NCBI GenBank assembly: GCA_035307765.1
Contig: DATGHU010000007.1
Location: forward strand, 101,493-165,492
Length of the DNA: 64,000 nt
From: a bacterium
GTDB taxonomy: Bacteria > Sysuimicrobiota > Sysuimicrobiia > Sysuimicrobiales > Segetimicrobiaceae
Reading direction: 5' to 3'
Shown piece by piece: positions 9,336 to 19,088 of the stretch. Numbering within the stretch: the stretch's first letter is position 1; each line of letters opens with the position of its first letter. The notes beneath the pieces were generated by a model. That model was not told the origin of the DNA, searched no databases, and saw only the letters and a list, made by a program, of their open reading frames with translations. Made by a program: the position numbers and the translations under genes.

Positions 9336-10696
9336 GCCCCGACCCCCACCAGCGCCCGTTGGGCGACCGCAATGCTCTCGCCGAGGATCGCGCACATCTC
9401 ATCGATATCCTGCGGCGTGACGACGAGCGGCGGGGCGAACGCGGCGAATTCGTTCCCGCAGCGCAGGATCATCCCCCGCTCGCGCGCCGCGCGCTCCACG
9501 AGCTTACCGGGGCGCGCCGGTGGGGGAAATGCCGCCCGGGTACGGCGGTCCTGCACGAACTCGACGCCCTGGAGCAGCCCGGCGCCCCGGACGTCCCCGA
9601 TGATCGGATAGCGATCGGCAAGTTCGACCAAGCGCGCCCGAAGGCGCTCCCCCTGGCGCTTCGCGTTCCCGACGAGATCGCGTTCGATCAACTGGGTCAG
9701 CGCCGCCACCCCCGCGGCGCAGGCGACGGGGTTCCCGGCATAGGTGTGGCCGTGGTGGAACTGCCGGTTCTCATCGGCCTCGCCGTAAAACGCCTCGGCG
9801 ATGCGGTCCCGGATCAAGATCGCGGCGAGCGGCGCGTAGCCGCCGCTCATCCCCTTGCCGCAGCACGTGATGTCGGGGACGGCATCGTAGAACTGGGAGG
9901 CGAACATCGTCCCCAGGCGGCCGAACCCGGTGATGATCTCATCGTAGATGAGCACGACGCCGTGTCGGGTGCAGATCTCGCGCAGCCGCGGGAGATAGTC
10001 GGGGGGCGGGACGACGAACCCCGCCGAGGAAATCGAAATCGGTTCGACGATCACCGCCGCCACCGTTTCGGGATCCTCGGCCTCGATCGTGCGCTCGATC
10101 AGGCCGACGCAGGTCCGCCCGCACCCGGGATAGGTCTGATCGAACGGGCACCGGTAGCAGTACGGCGGATGGACGTGGATGAACCCCACGCCGAGCGGCT
10201 CGTAAACCGACTTGCGGTCGCGGCCGCCGCCCGCGGACAGCGCGCCCATCGTGCCCCCGTGGTAGGCGCCGTACCGGCTGATGATCTTATACCGGCGCGG
10301 GTGCCCGGTCTGCTGATGGTACTGGCGGGCCAGCTTCATCGCCGACTCCGTCGCCTCCGAACCGCCGCTGAGGAGCTTGAGGGCTCCCACCCCCGGTGGG
10401 GCGATCCGCAGGAGGAGCTCGGTCAGCTGCAGCGCCGGCAGACTGGTGCCGTGCAGCGGCGGCGCGAACGCCAGCTGCCGAGCCTGGGCCGTCATCGCCT
10501 CGATCACCGGCATGTTGCCGTGCCCCAGGCTGCAGACGAACACGCCGGAGAGACCGTCGATGTACCGCCGCCCGGCGGTGTCGGTGAGGCGGATCCCCTC
10601 GCCGCCGGCGAACACGAGCGGGTCCTTGGCGAACTCCCGCATCTGCATGAAGTCGAGAAAGATGTGCGGGATCGTCTGCGTCGCATCCATCCCCAT
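9332..10696 (-). CDS. class III PLP-dependent aminotransferase (copy 1)
   Basis: 454 aa. Transfers an omega-amino group to a keto acid such as pyruvate. The PLP region is clear: LIYDEIITGFGRLG, and then the Schiff-base Lys in CCGKGMSGG. The start is ATG at 10696 (an in-frame ATG at 10690 is possible), downstream of GGGGAGG. The frame is open far upstream but there overlaps the enolase-superfamily gene. A Cys-rich patch (CYRCPF, YPGCGRTC) is shared with the second aminotransferase at 20933-22303. Amines, beta-alanine, GABA or taurine are possible substrates. Confidence 0.9.
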   Translation of the reverse strand: MGMDATQTIPHIFLDFMQMREFAKDPLVFAGGEGIRLTDTAGRRYIDGLSGVFVCSLGHGNMPVIEAMTAQARQLAFAPPLHGTSLPALQLTELLLRIAPPGVGALKLLSGGSEATESAMKLARQYHQQTGHPRRYKIISRYGAYHGGTMGALSAGGGRDRKSVYEPLGVGFIHVHPPYCYRCPFDQTYPGCGRTCVGLIERTIEAEDPETVAAVIVEPISISSAGFVVPPPDYLPRLREICTRHGVVLIYDEIITGFGRLGTMFASQFYDAVPDITCCGKGMSGGYAPLAAILIRDRIAEAFYGEADENRQFHHGHTYAGNPVACAAGVAALTQLIERDLVGNAKRQGERLRARLVELADRYPIIGDVRGAGLLQGVEFVQDRRTRAAFPPPARPGKLVERAARERGMILRCGNEFAAFAPPLVVTPQDIDEMCAILGESIAVAQRALVGVGA

Positions 10697-10737
10697 CGAG
10701 CCTCCCCGCTCCTGCGAGTCCGAGCGCCCCGTCGACC

Positions 10738-11859
10738 CTAGCGGTCCGACCGGTACCGCTCGACGATCTCTTCGTTCAACTCGACGCCGAGGCCGGGCGT
10801 CTGCGGAATTTGTGCCACCCCGTCCTCGACGCGGACGGCGGTGCGGACGAGGTCCCGCCGCAGCGGCGACTCCGCCACCGTGTATTCGACGAACGGGATC
10901 TCCGCCAAGGTGGCCGCGAAGTGGAGCGTCGCGGCGACCAGGATGCCCGACTTCCAGGCGTGCGGCACGCACAGCGCGTGGTGGGCGACCGCGAGATCGG
11001 CGATCCGACGGCCCTGCGTGAACCCCCCGGCGCGGGCCAGGTCCGGCTGGATGACGTCGACGCGGCCCACCTCCAGCAGGTTCCGGAACGCCTCCGCCAG
11101 GGTCTCCTGCTCCCCCGTGGCGATGCGCGTGCCGCGCGAGGCGGCGGTGAGCCGAGCCCAACCGTCGAGGTCGTCGCTGGCGAGGGCCTCCTCCAGCCAG
11201 AACGGCTGGTACTCCTGGAAGGCATCGAGGCGGCGGATCGCCTCTCGCGCCGTCCACGGAGCTCCCGCGTCCACGAGCAACGCGGCATCCCCGATCGCCT
11301 CCCGCGCCGCCCGGACGAGCCGGACGTCGGTGGCCAGGTCCGGGCCCATCGGCCCCCAGCCGAACTTGACGGCGCGGTAGCCCTCGGCGATGTGGCGCTG
11401 CGCGCGGTCGCGCATCAGGCCGAGATCCGCCTCGAACAGCATGCTCGCGTACACCGGAATCGAATCCCGGCGCGCGCCGCCGAGGAGCGTGTGCACGGGG
11501 AGGCCGAGGGCCTTGCCCTTGATATCCCAGAGGGCGAGGTCGACCGCGCTGATCGCCTCGATCGTCACCCCGCCCCGGCCCATCCAGAGGGTACCGTGGT
11601 ACATCGCGTCCCACAGCCGGTCCGTATGCAGCGGGTCCTCTCCCACAAGCACGCCCGCGAGTCCCCGGGATCGCATCCACGACTCCGGAGCGTCCACGAT
11701 CGCCTTAACCACATCGGGAGAAGCGTCGGCCTCGCCGATTCCGGTGATCCCGGCGTCGGTGTGCACGCGCACGATGACGTCGTCCTGGATGCCGTCGGCG
11801 CGGGTCCAATCCAGATCGGGAATCCGCAGAGGGATCGCCTCAACGTTGGTGATCTTCAT
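10738..11859 (-). CDS. enolase-superfamily (mandelate racemase/muconate lactonizing) enzyme 1
   Basis: 373 aa from ATG at 11859, just after CAGAGGAGGGGGC. The N-terminal capping domain is followed by a TIM barrel. The catalytic Lys region reads YRAVKFGWGPMG; metal ligands are Asp in LLVDAGAPW, Glu in FWLEEA and Glu in ATGEQETL; the catalytic His is probably in CVPHAWKSG. Its start overlaps the M20 peptidase end by 20 bases. Family members dehydrate or epimerise acid sugars or racemise acids. The VKFGWG variant of the KxK motif gives no firm substrate. Confidence 0.88.
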   Translation of the reverse strand: MKITNVEAIPLRIPDLDWTRADGIQDDVIVRVHTDAGITGIGEADASPDVVKAIVDAPESWMRSRGLAGVLVGEDPLHTDRLWDAMYHGTLWMGRGGVTIEAISAVDLALWDIKGKALGLPVHTLLGGARRDSIPVYASMLFEADLGLMRDRAQRHIAEGYRAVKFGWGPMGPDLATDVRLVRAAREAIGDAALLVDAGAPWTAREAIRRLDAFQEYQPFWLEEALASDDLDGWARLTAASRGTRIATGEQETLAEAFRNLLEVGRVDVIQPDLARAGGFTQGRRIADLAVAHHALCVPHAWKSGILVAATLHFAATLAEIPFVEYTVAESPLRRDLVRTAVRVEDGVAQIPQTPGLGVELNEEIVERYRSDR

Positions 11860-13090
11860 GCCCCCTCCTCTGCTCGGACGCTTCGTCCGCTGCCGCCCCC
11901 GGCCCGCCGCCCAAGTAGTGGCGGGCCGCCTGTACGTACACCCGCGCGGCGCGCACCAATTCGTCCACCTCAATCCATTCCACGTCGCCGTGGGCGCCCG
12001 CGCCCTGCGGACCGTGGTAGACGGCGGGGATGCCGCCGTCGTTCACGAAGATCGAAACGTCCCCGACGATGCTCACCCCGCCGAGCGGCAGCGGCTGCCC
12101 CGTGACCTCCCGGTAGGCGCTCCGCACCGCCGCGACGATCGGAGAGAGCGGATCGAGTTCGAAGGCATCGCGGTCGCGCTGCGCCCGGACCTCCCACACG
12201 ACGTCGTGACCCTCCACGGCGCGCGCGACCAGCTCCTCGAGTTCCTGGCGCACGCGGGCGAACCCGGTCCGGACGCCGTACCGGCGCGTGCCGGTGATCT
12301 GCGCGGCCGTGGGGAAACGGTTGTAGAAATCGCCGCTGTGGAGCATCCCGACGAAGTACGTCTCGGGGCCGACGTGCGGCAGAGGAGCCGACGCCAGCTC
12401 CCGGGACCGGGCGGCCATCGCCCGCGCCACCTCGACGGCGAGCAGCAGCGGATTCGGGGTGCCGGGCGGCGTGCGCACCTCGTGGGTGCCCTCGCCGTCG
12501 CGGCGGATCGTCACCTCGAAGACGACATTGCCCTTGCCGATGACCGGGAGGATGGTGCTGGCCCCCTCCGCGACGATCGCGGCGTCGCCCTTCACCCCCC
12601 GCCGGACGAGCGCCTCGAGATCCTCCCCGTAGCCCGTCGGCGCCTCGTGCAGCCCGTGCGCGACCACCAGCAGTTCGCCCCGCAGGGCCTCCCGGCGCGC
12701 CGAGAGCAGGCGCACCGCCTCGCAGATCGCCACCAGGCCGCCCTTCATGTCTGCCGCACCGCGGCCGTAGACCCGCGACCCCTCCCGCCGGGGCGGCGCA
12801 TGGGGGACGGGCACCGTGTCGAGGTGCCCGTTGAACTCCAGCACGGGACCGGGACCATCCAGGGGCATCCGCGCCACCACGCTCGGCGCCCCCGGGAACT
12901 CCTCGATCATCTCGACGGCCATGCCGAGCGTTCGGAGCCGTTCGGCGTAGTGGCGCGCCGCGGCGCCGCTGTCCCCGGTCGGGCTGGGAATCCGCACCAT
13001 CTCCAGGAGGAAGGCGGCCATGCGCTCGGGGTCCGCGTCCTCGCCGACCTCCTGCCGGTCGACCGGTCCGTGGGGCATCGGCATCATCAC
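11840..13090 (-). CDS. M20 family metallopeptidase/deacylase
   Basis: 416 aa ArgE/DapE/CPG2-type zinc amidohydrolase. The di-zinc site is visible as GHLDTVPVP (His, catalytic Asp) and GAADMKGGL (bridging Asp), with a dimerisation domain in the middle. It deacylates or hydrolyses N-acyl amino acids or dipeptides. The first possible start (GTG at 13090) abuts a strong hairpin. Because M20 proteins usually start just before VRIPSPTG, the real start could be ATG at 13021. It leads a four-gene run with an enolase-superfamily enzyme, an aminotransferase and a ceramidase-like gene. Confidence 0.88.
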   Translation of the reverse strand: MMMPMPHGPVDRQEVGEDADPERMAAFLLEMVRIPSPTGDSGAAARHYAERLRTLGMAVEMIEEFPGAPSVVARMPLDGPGPVLEFNGHLDTVPVPHAPPRREGSRVYGRGAADMKGGLVAICEAVRLLSARREALRGELLVVAHGLHEAPTGYGEDLEALVRRGVKGDAAIVAEGASTILPVIGKGNVVFEVTIRRDGEGTHEVRTPPGTPNPLLLAVEVARAMAARSRELASAPLPHVGPETYFVGMLHSGDFYNRFPTAAQITGTRRYGVRTGFARVRQELEELVARAVEGHDVVWEVRAQRDRDAFELDPLSPIVAAVRSAYREVTGQPLPLGGVSIVGDVSIFVNDGGIPAVYHGPQGAGAHGDVEWIEVDELVRAARVYVQAARHYLGGGPGAAADEASEQRRGHEDHQR

Positions 13091-13098
13091 CGGGGTCC

Positions 13099-13131
13099 GA
13101 GTCGTGGGGGCGGCCCGGGGCCGCCCCCACG
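13099..13131 (-). terminator. strong hairpin after the amino-acid-type SBP gene
   Basis: Near-perfect 16-bp inverted repeat: gtcgtgggggcggccc at 13099-13114, its complement at 13116-13131. It lies 8 bases past the SBP stop and 8 bases before the first possible M20 start. No T-run follows. It probably limits read-through from the importer operon or protects its 3' end. Confidence 0.6.
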
Positions 13132-13138
13132 ACCGCGC

Positions 13139-14014
13139 CTATTTGGTCACAACGGGCCAGTACCACATATTCCGGAGGCCGAGGCCGCCGTCTTCGAGGA
13201 TCTTGGGGATCCCGTCCCGCTTCCCGCGCAGTTCGTCGATGGCGCGCGAGATGGCGAAGTTGAGGTCGACGTCGTCCTTCCGGATCCCGTACCGGGCATA
13301 GCCGTACTCTTCCAGCGAAGGCGAATAGCCGGTGGCAAACTCGATCGGCACGCCGGGGTGGTTCTTGATGAACAGGCCGACCTTGATGTCGTCCTCCATC
13401 GACACGTCAATCCGCCCCGCCAGCAGGTCGGCAAATTCCGCGTCGTTCGTGGCGTAGAGCTTGAGCTCTTTCAGATCCTTCCGCCGCGACAGGAGGTCGT
13501 GGTTAAAGCTGCCGCGGACCGTCCCCACGATCTTGCCGGCGAGGTCGGCCGCCGTGTGGATGTTCTTGGGGTTCCCCTTGCGCACCGCAAGCGATGACCC
13601 GTACCAGTACGCCGGGCTGGTGAAATCGATCACCGCCAGCCGCTTCGGGTTCTCGTGGATGTTGTCGGCGGCGACGTCCCAGCGCTTTGAGATCAGCCCG
13701 GGAATCATCGCATCGAACTGGACGATCTGCCAGGAGACCTTCTCGATACCGAGCAGCTTGGCGATCATCCGAAAGATCCTGACGTCGAGCCCGTCCATCT
13801 CCTTGGTCTTCTCGTCCTGATAGGTGAACGGGTAATCGTTGGCGATGCCGATCACGATGCCTTCGCGCAGCACGCGCTTGAAGGAACCGTCGCCGCCGGT
13901 GAAGGAGCTGACGCCGCCGATCCCCCCCACTCCGGCGTTGACAGGAAACGACGTGCCGACCAGACACACCGTGGCGAGGAGCACGAACACCATTCCCCGA
14001 CTCTTGCCCCGCAT
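13139..14014 (-). CDS. amino-acid-type ABC transporter substrate-binding protein (SBP_bac_3)
   Basis: 291 aa exported binding protein. A signal peptide (GMVFVLLATVCLVGTSFPV) is followed by the SBP_bac_3 core: IGIANDYPFTYQDE near the start, GLDVRIFRMIAKLLG, FDAMIPGLISKRWD, and a DLAGKIVGTVRGS loop. The start is ATG at 14014 after AAGGAGGG, 9 bases away. The frame extends upstream but is not needed. It pairs with the permease and ATPase at 16509-18049, separated from them by two dehydratase genes. Despite family membership, the ligand may be a sugar acid rather than an amino acid (inference from neighbours). Confidence 0.9.
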   Translation of the reverse strand: MRGKSRGMVFVLLATVCLVGTSFPVNAGVGGIGGVSSFTGGDGSFKRVLREGIVIGIANDYPFTYQDEKTKEMDGLDVRIFRMIAKLLGIEKVSWQIVQFDAMIPGLISKRWDVAADNIHENPKRLAVIDFTSPAYWYGSSLAVRKGNPKNIHTAADLAGKIVGTVRGSFNHDLLSRRKDLKELKLYATNDAEFADLLAGRIDVSMEDDIKVGLFIKNHPGVPIEFATGYSPSLEEYGYARYGIRKDDVDLNFAISRAIDELRGKRDGIPKILEDGGLGLRNMWYWPVVTK

Positions 14015-14135
14015 GCCGTCATCCCTCCTTCTGCATCTGACCGACTGGACCGACCTCATCCCCGTCCGGCGCACCCCACCCCCCCTCTCGATTGGCACGG
14101 CGGAGCCATGACCGCCCCTGCCGCGGCGTGATCGC

Positions 14136-15335
14136 TCAGAGGCCAGATCGTCTCGCCCGAGCCGGGGCGGAAGCGGTGCCGTCGTGTGAAAATCGACGTC
14201 GCTCCCACCCGGGCTCGAAGAGATTGAAGAAGCCTTGGACGTACGGGTGCTCTCGCGCCGCATCTTCATTGAGGTCCGCGCCGATGCCCGGTCCGCCCGG
14301 CAGAGGGAGGCATCCCTCCACGACCCGGGGGACCCCGCTGAACACCTCCCAGAGCCAGGGCTCCTGGAAATCGTCAAACACCTCGAGGATCCTGAAGTTG
14401 GTCATCGCCGCACAAGCGTGGGCGGTGGCGGCGGTGCACAACGGGCTGTTCGCGTTGTGTGGGGCGACCGTCACGTAATGGGCATCGGCCATCGCGGCGA
14501 TCTTCTTCAGCCCCAAGAAGCCCCCGGCGTGCGCAATGTCCGGCTGCACGACATCCGGAATCGCATGCTGGAAGAGCCGCCCGTATTCGACGTGACCGAA
14601 GACGCGCTCACCCGTCGCGATCGGCACCGGGCTGCCCTCGACGACCCGGCGGAGCGCTTCTAGGTTCTCCGGCGGGACGGGCTCTTCGAACCAGGAGGGC
14701 CGGGAGGGCGCCAGCGCGCGCGCCAGCGCGAGAGCGGTGGCGGGGGTGAAGCGACCGTGTCCCTCCACGTGGATCTCGAACTGCGGACCCACCGCGTCGC
14801 GCACCGCCGCCACGATCTGGACGCTGCGATCGAACTCGGCGTGCTCGAGCTCATAGAATCCGGGGCCGAACGGATCGACCTTCAGCGCTCGGTATCCCTT
14901 CTGCGCCACGTGCGCGGCCAGCCGCGCAAATTCGTCGGGCGACCGCGTCTCCGTCTGATACCAGCCGTTCGCGTACACCTGGAGCCGATCCCAGCACGCC
15001 CCGCCCAGCAGCTGATAGACGGGCTGGTGGGTCACCTTGCCGAGGATATCCCAACACGCCATCTCCACCGCGCTCAGTCCGCTCATGGCGATGACCCCGC
15101 CCCGCCAGAATTCGTCGCGGTACATCCGGTTCACGAGATCCTCGATGCGGAGCGGGTCGGCGCCGAGCACGAACCGCTGGAACAGGCCCTGCAGGTACCC
15201 CACCACCCCCTCTTCACGGTTCTGCGTTGTCGCCTCCCCGACGCCGTACAGGCCTTCGTCGGTCGTGGCCTTCACCAGGATGAGGTTGCGCCAGCTGGTG
15301 CCGATGACGATGGTCCGGACGTCGCTGATCCTCAT
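14136..15335 (-). CDS. enolase-superfamily sugar-acid dehydratase-like enzyme 2
   Basis: 399 aa. The N-terminal domain ends with MACWDILGK, and the barrel then shows YRALKVDPFG (catalytic Lys), the metal ligands IHVEGHGRF and WFEEPVPPENL, GERVFG, and VAPHNANSPL with the probable catalytic His. The EEPVPPEN and PHN motifs resemble galactonate dehydratase (DgoD) and related acid-sugar dehydratases, which make 2-keto-3-deoxy acids. The gene is 16 bases downstream of the next homologue (15352-16512). The two are clearly diverged, so they probably act on different or epimeric substrates. Confidence 0.88.
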   Translation of the reverse strand: MRISDVRTIVIGTSWRNLILVKATTDEGLYGVGEATTQNREEGVVGYLQGLFQRFVLGADPLRIEDLVNRMYRDEFWRGGVIAMSGLSAVEMACWDILGKVTHQPVYQLLGGACWDRLQVYANGWYQTETRSPDEFARLAAHVAQKGYRALKVDPFGPGFYELEHAEFDRSVQIVAAVRDAVGPQFEIHVEGHGRFTPATALALARALAPSRPSWFEEPVPPENLEALRRVVEGSPVPIATGERVFGHVEYGRLFQHAIPDVVQPDIAHAGGFLGLKKIAAMADAHYVTVAPHNANSPLCTAATAHACAAMTNFRILEVFDDFQEPWLWEVFSGVPRVVEGCLPLPGGPGIGADLNEDAAREHPYVQGFFNLFEPGWERRRFSHDGTASAPARARRSGL

Positions 15336-15351
15336 CCCGCGATCCCCCGCC

Positions 15352-16512
15352 TCACCAATCGGCGACGGCGCCGTCGGCGTGGAAGTACCGCATCAGCGGC
15401 TCCTGCGCCATCGGGTGCTTCGCCGCCTTGCGTTCGTCAATGTTGACGCCGAGCCCCGGACGGGTCGGCGGGAGCATCTGCCCGGCCCGCCGCTCGATCG
15501 GCTCGTCGACGATGTCGTCGCGCCAGGGGACATCGGCCCACATCTGTTCCTGGATCAGGAAATTCGGGGTGGAGAGGGCAAAGTGGAGGCACGCGGCCTG
15601 CGCCACCGGGCCCCCGGGGTTGTGGGGCGCCACGGAAATGTAGTAGCATTCCGCCATCGCGGCGATTTTCTTCAGTTCCGAGAGCCCGCCGCAGTGCCCG
15701 ACGTCGGGCTGCAGCACCGCGCACGCTCGTTGCTCCAGCAGGGGCCGGAACTGAAACCGCGTCACCAGCCGCTCCCCCGCCGCCACCGGGCACGGCTGCT
15801 GGCGGGCCACCTCCGCCATCGCCTCCACGTTCTCCGGCAGACACGGTTCTTCGATGAACAGGGGCGCGTAGGGAGCGACCGCCCGACCGTACTGGATCCC
15901 CATCGCAGGGGTCGTGCGGCCGTGGAAGTCGAGCATGATGTCCACCGCATCCCCCACGGCGTCTCGCAGCGCCCCCATCAGCCGCTCGACAAGCTTCACC
16001 GGCTTCGGGCCGTCGAGGGGGGCGGTCCGGGGAACGCACACCGCCTTCACGGCCGTGAAGCCTTGCTCCACGGACGCCCGCGCGTGCGCGGCGACCTCTT
16101 CCGGGGTGAACGATTCATAGACGGCGTCCGTCCGCCCACCCCCGAGGTGATCATAGAGACGCACCCGGTCGCGCACGGCCCCGCCGAGGAGGTGGTAGGT
16201 GGGCACCCCGCGCACCTTGCCGGCGATGTCCCACAGCGCCTGGTCCACGCCGCTGATGGCACTCATCGCGATGATCCCGCCGCGGAAGAAGCCCTGGCGG
16301 CTCATCACCTGCCACAGATGCTCGATGCGCAGGGGATCCTCGCCGACGAGAAACGCGGCGAGGTCGGCCAGGCCCGCGGCGACCGATCGCGTCTTCCACT
16401 CGGTGGTGCACTCGCCCCACCCCACGACCCCCGCGTCGGTCTCCACCTTCGCGAACACCCAGTTGCGCATGCCGGCTCCCACGATCACCGGGGAGACCGC
16501 GCTGATCTTCAT
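15352..16512 (-). CDS. enolase-superfamily sugar-acid dehydratase-like enzyme 3 (DgoD-like)
   Basis: 386 aa, the most DgoD-like of the three. Visible landmarks are the [20 protein letters not shown] segment, catalytic Lys in FTAVKAV, Asp in MLDFHGRT, Glu in [14 protein letters not shown], Glu in AAGERL and His in [10 protein letters not shown]. It probably dehydrates a hexonate or pentonate to a 2-keto-3-deoxy acid. The start overlaps the ATPase gene stop by 4 bases, so it is translationally coupled to the importer. The exact sugar acid is not readable. Confidence 0.88.
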   Translation of the reverse strand: MKISAVSPVIVGAGMRNWVFAKVETDAGVVGWGECTTEWKTRSVAAGLADLAAFLVGEDPLRIEHLWQVMSRQGFFRGGIIAMSAISGVDQALWDIAGKVRGVPTYHLLGGAVRDRVRLYDHLGGGRTDAVYESFTPEEVAAHARASVEQGFTAVKAVCVPRTAPLDGPKPVKLVERLMGALRDAVGDAVDIMLDFHGRTTPAMGIQYGRAVAPYAPLFIEEPCLPENVEAMAEVARQQPCPVAAGERLVTRFQFRPLLEQRACAVLQPDVGHCGGLSELKKIAAMAECYYISVAPHNPGGPVAQAACLHFALSTPNFLIQEQMWADVPWRDDIVDEPIERRAGQMLPPTRPGLGVNIDERKAAKHPMAQEPLMRYFHADGAVADW

Positions 16513-17318
16513 CGAGGGGGGGTGGCCGAGAACGCCGCCGGGTCGTCCCCCAGCTCGGCGTTCCGCTCGAGGATCGACTGGAGGAACTGTCTCGTGCGCT
16601 CGTTCCTCGGGGCCGAGAAGATCTGCTGCGGCGCGCCCTGCTCCATGATGACGCCATCGGCCATGAAGATCACCCGGTCGGCGACGTCCCGCGCGAACCC
16701 CATCTCGTGGGTGACGACGAGCATCGTCATGCCCTCGCTGGCCAGCTGGCGCATCACCCGCAGCACCTCGCCGATCAGTTCCGGATCCAGGGCCGAGGTC
16801 ACCTCGTCGAAGAGCATCGCCTTCGGCTGCATGGCCAGCGCCCGCGCGATGGCGACCCGCTGCTGCTGGCCGCCGCTCAACTCGTGTGGGTACGCACCGA
16901 TCTTATCGGAGAGGCCGACCTTCGCCAAAAGCGCGGCGGCGCGTTGGCGGACCTCTTCCTTCGCCTCGCGCCGGACGTAGACCGGGGCGACCATCAAATT
17001 TTCGAGCGCCGTCAGATGCGGGAACAGGTTGAAGGACTGGAACACCATGCCGACCTGCGACCGCAGCGCCTCGATCTTGTGATCGGCATCGGCAATCCTC
17101 TGCCCCTCCCGTGTGTAGCGGTAGACCGGGACCCCCTCGATGTAAATCGTCCCGCTGTCCAGCGGCTCCAGATGGTTGATGCACCGCAGCAGCGTCGACT
17201 TCCCCGCCCCCGACGGCCCGATCAGGCAGACCACCTCGCCCTTTTGGACCTCGAGCGAGACGTCCCGCAGGACGTGCAGACGGCCGAATGACTTGTTGAT
17301 CCCCTCCAGCCGGATCAT
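16509..17318 (-). CDS. polar amino-acid-type ABC transporter ATP-binding protein (GlnQ-like)
   Basis: 269 aa. Complete ABC ATPase: Walker [11 protein letters not shown]-loop [11 protein letters not shown], signature [15 protein letters not shown], Walker [13 protein letters not shown] and switch His in VTHEMGFA. It energises the permease encoded immediately upstream (4-base overlap). It is the only importer ATPase in the window. Confidence 0.95.
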   Translation of the reverse strand: MIRLEGINKSFGRLHVLRDVSLEVQKGEVVCLIGPSGAGKSTLLRCINHLEPLDSGTIYIEGVPVYRYTREGQRIADADHKIEALRSQVGMVFQSFNLFPHLTALENLMVAPVYVRREAKEEVRQRAAALLAKVGLSDKIGAYPHELSGGQQQRVAIARALAMQPKAMLFDEVTSALDPELIGEVLRVMRQLASEGMTMLVVTHEMGFARDVADRVIFMADGVIMEQGAPQQIFSAPRNERTRQFLQSILERNAELGDDPAAFSATPPR

Positions 17319-18049
17319 GACACCGCTCCCTGCGGCGCGCCCCGGGTGGGACCGCCCATCGGCGCGTCCCGCCGCGGCCGGTAGCCGATCTTCATCCGGC
17401 GCTCGAGGTACTGCACGCCGAGCGATCCCGGGTAGGAGATGGCGAGGTAGATGACGCCGATGATCGTGAAGATGGCGAAGTACTGAAAGTTCGTCGCCGC
17501 GATGATCTGTCCGGTAAAGATCAACTCCTTGACCGTGATCAGCGAGGCGAGCGCGGTGTCCTTGAACAGGGAGATGAAATAGTTCCCCAGCGGCGGGACG
17601 ACGATGCGGATGGCCTGGGGCAGGATAATCAGCCGCATCATCAGCGTCCGGGACATCCCCAACGCCTGCGCGGCTTCGAGCTGCCCCTTCGCCACCGCCT
17701 GGATCCCGGCGCGGTACACTTCCGAGAGGTAGGCGGAGTAGTTGATCGTCAGCCCGATCACCCCGGCCGTGAACGGGTCGAGCTTGATTCCGAACGCGGG
17801 CAGCACAAAGTAGATGTAGAAGAGCTGCAGCAGCGCCGGGGTCCCGCGGATGATCTCGATGTAGATGGTGGCCACCGTCCGCACCGCCCGGAACCTGGTC
17901 ATCCTCGCCAGCGCCACGATCAGCCCGAACACCAAGCTGAGCGCCATGACGGTGAGGGTGAGCTCGACGCTGATCAGCGCTCCGCGGAAGAGATCGGGGA
18001 GGTATTCCCCCGCGCTGCTGAAGTTAAAGAGCGTGAAGATTCCGTTCAT
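17315..18049 (-). CDS. polar amino-acid-type ABC transporter permease
   Basis: 244 aa inner-membrane protein of the HisM/GlnP type, with [19 protein letters not shown], the [24 protein letters not shown] loop (EAA motif) and [20 protein letters not shown]. Only one permease gene is present, so it probably forms a homodimer. The C-terminus ends with a charged, Arg-rich tail. It lies between the alcohol dehydrogenase and the ATPase gene. Confidence 0.94.
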   Translation of the reverse strand: MNGIFTLFNFSSAGEYLPDLFRGALISVELTLTVMALSLVFGLIVALARMTRFRAVRTVATIYIEIIRGTPALLQLFYIYFVLPAFGIKLDPFTAGVIGLTINYSAYLSEVYRAGIQAVAKGQLEAAQALGMSRTLMMRLIILPQAIRIVVPPLGNYFISLFKDTALASLITVKELIFTGQIIAATNFQYFAIFTIIGVIYLAISYPGSLGVQYLERRMKIGYRPRRDAPMGGPTRGAPQGAVS

Positions 18050-18062
18050 ACCGCCCTCCTCC

Positions 18063-19082
18063 TCAGCTCGCCGGCGTCAGCACGGCTTTGATCAGATCGC
18101 CGGGATCGGTGGTGAGCCGCTCGAACACCTCCGGGCCCGCCTCGAGTGGATAGGGCCGGGCCCACTCCCCTTCGACCAGCCCGGATCTCAGGAACTCCAC
18201 GGCGTGGACAAAGTTGTCGTAGGTGTAGGCGTACGAGCCGTGGACCTCGATCTCGCGGTTCACGATGTCGACGGCGTTGAACGGCGTGGTCTCTTCCCCC
18301 AGTCCCAGCAGCGCCACCCGTCCGCCGCTGCGCACACAGGCCACCGCCGCCTGCCGGGTCGGCGAGCTGCCCACCGCCTCGATCGCCAGGTCCACCCCGT
18401 CGCCGTCCGTGAGCTCCCGAATCCGGCCCGCCACATCCGCCGCCCGCCCGTCGAGCGCCGCCGTGGCCCCCAACCGCCGCGCCACGGCGAGCCGCGCCGG
18501 GACGAGGTCCACCGAGACGAGGACGACCGGCGACAGCAGGCGCGCCAGGTGGAGCGCCATCAACCCCTGCGTCCCCGCCCCGAAGATGGCGATCCGCCGC
18601 GGCAGGCCGCGCGCATTCCGGTCGAAGATGTGGACGGCGTTCGCCAGGGGCTCCGCCAGGCTCGCCGTAAACAGGGAGACGCCCGGGGGGAGGGGGACGA
18701 CCGAGGCCCGGGGCACCGCGACCAGGTCCGCGAATCCGCCGGGACGGTGGACCCCGATCACCTGCCGCGACCGGCACTGGGACGTGTCCCCGCGACGACA
18801 GGCCGGACAGCGGCCGCAGGTGATCAACGGGTAGACGGCGACCGGGGATCCCACCGCGAGGTCGCGCACGCCCGGCCCGACGGCGGTCACGGTTCCGGAA
18901 AACTCGTGCCCCATCACCAGCGGCGGCACCCGGTTCAGGCTCTTCCCCAGGTACCCGTGCAGGTCCGATCCGCAGATGCCGGAGGCCTGCACGTTGACGA
19001 CGACCTCTTCGGGTCCCGCCGCCGGCGGCGGCGCGTCCCGGAGCTCCATCCGCCGGGGGCCGAGGTAGACGAGGGTGCGCAT
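18063..19082 (-). CDS. zinc-dependent alcohol/polyol dehydrogenase (MDR family)
   Basis: 339 aa NAD(P)-dependent medium-chain dehydrogenase. Catalytic zinc ligands are in SGICGSDLHG and MGHEFSG. The structural zinc loop CGRCPACRRGDTSQC keeps all four Cys. The nucleotide fold shows IFGAGTQGLMALH. It is similar in outline to L-threonine, sorbitol or L-idonate 5-dehydrogenases. Within the dehydratase/aldolase/transport operon an oxidation of a sugar acid or polyol is likely (inference). Confidence 0.9.
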   Translation of the reverse strand: MRTLVYLGPRRMELRDAPPPAAGPEEVVVNVQASGICGSDLHGYLGKSLNRVPPLVMGHEFSGTVTAVGPGVRDLAVGSPVAVYPLITCGRCPACRRGDTSQCRSRQVIGVHRPGGFADLVAVPRASVVPLPPGVSLFTASLAEPLANAVHIFDRNARGLPRRIAIFGAGTQGLMALHLARLLSPVVLVSVDLVPARLAVARRLGATAALDGRAADVAGRIRELTDGDGVDLAIEAVGSSPTRQAAVACVRSGGRVALLGLGEETTPFNAVDIVNREIEVHGSYAYTYDNFVHAVEFLRSGLVEGEWARPYPLEAGPEVFERLTTDPGDLIKAVLTPAS

Positions 19083-19088
19083 CGGCGT

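Noticed and set aside
9332-11680. 782-residue version of the first aminotransferase
   Set aside because: The first 328 codons overlap the enolase-superfamily gene in another frame and are not protein-like; the start is at 10696.
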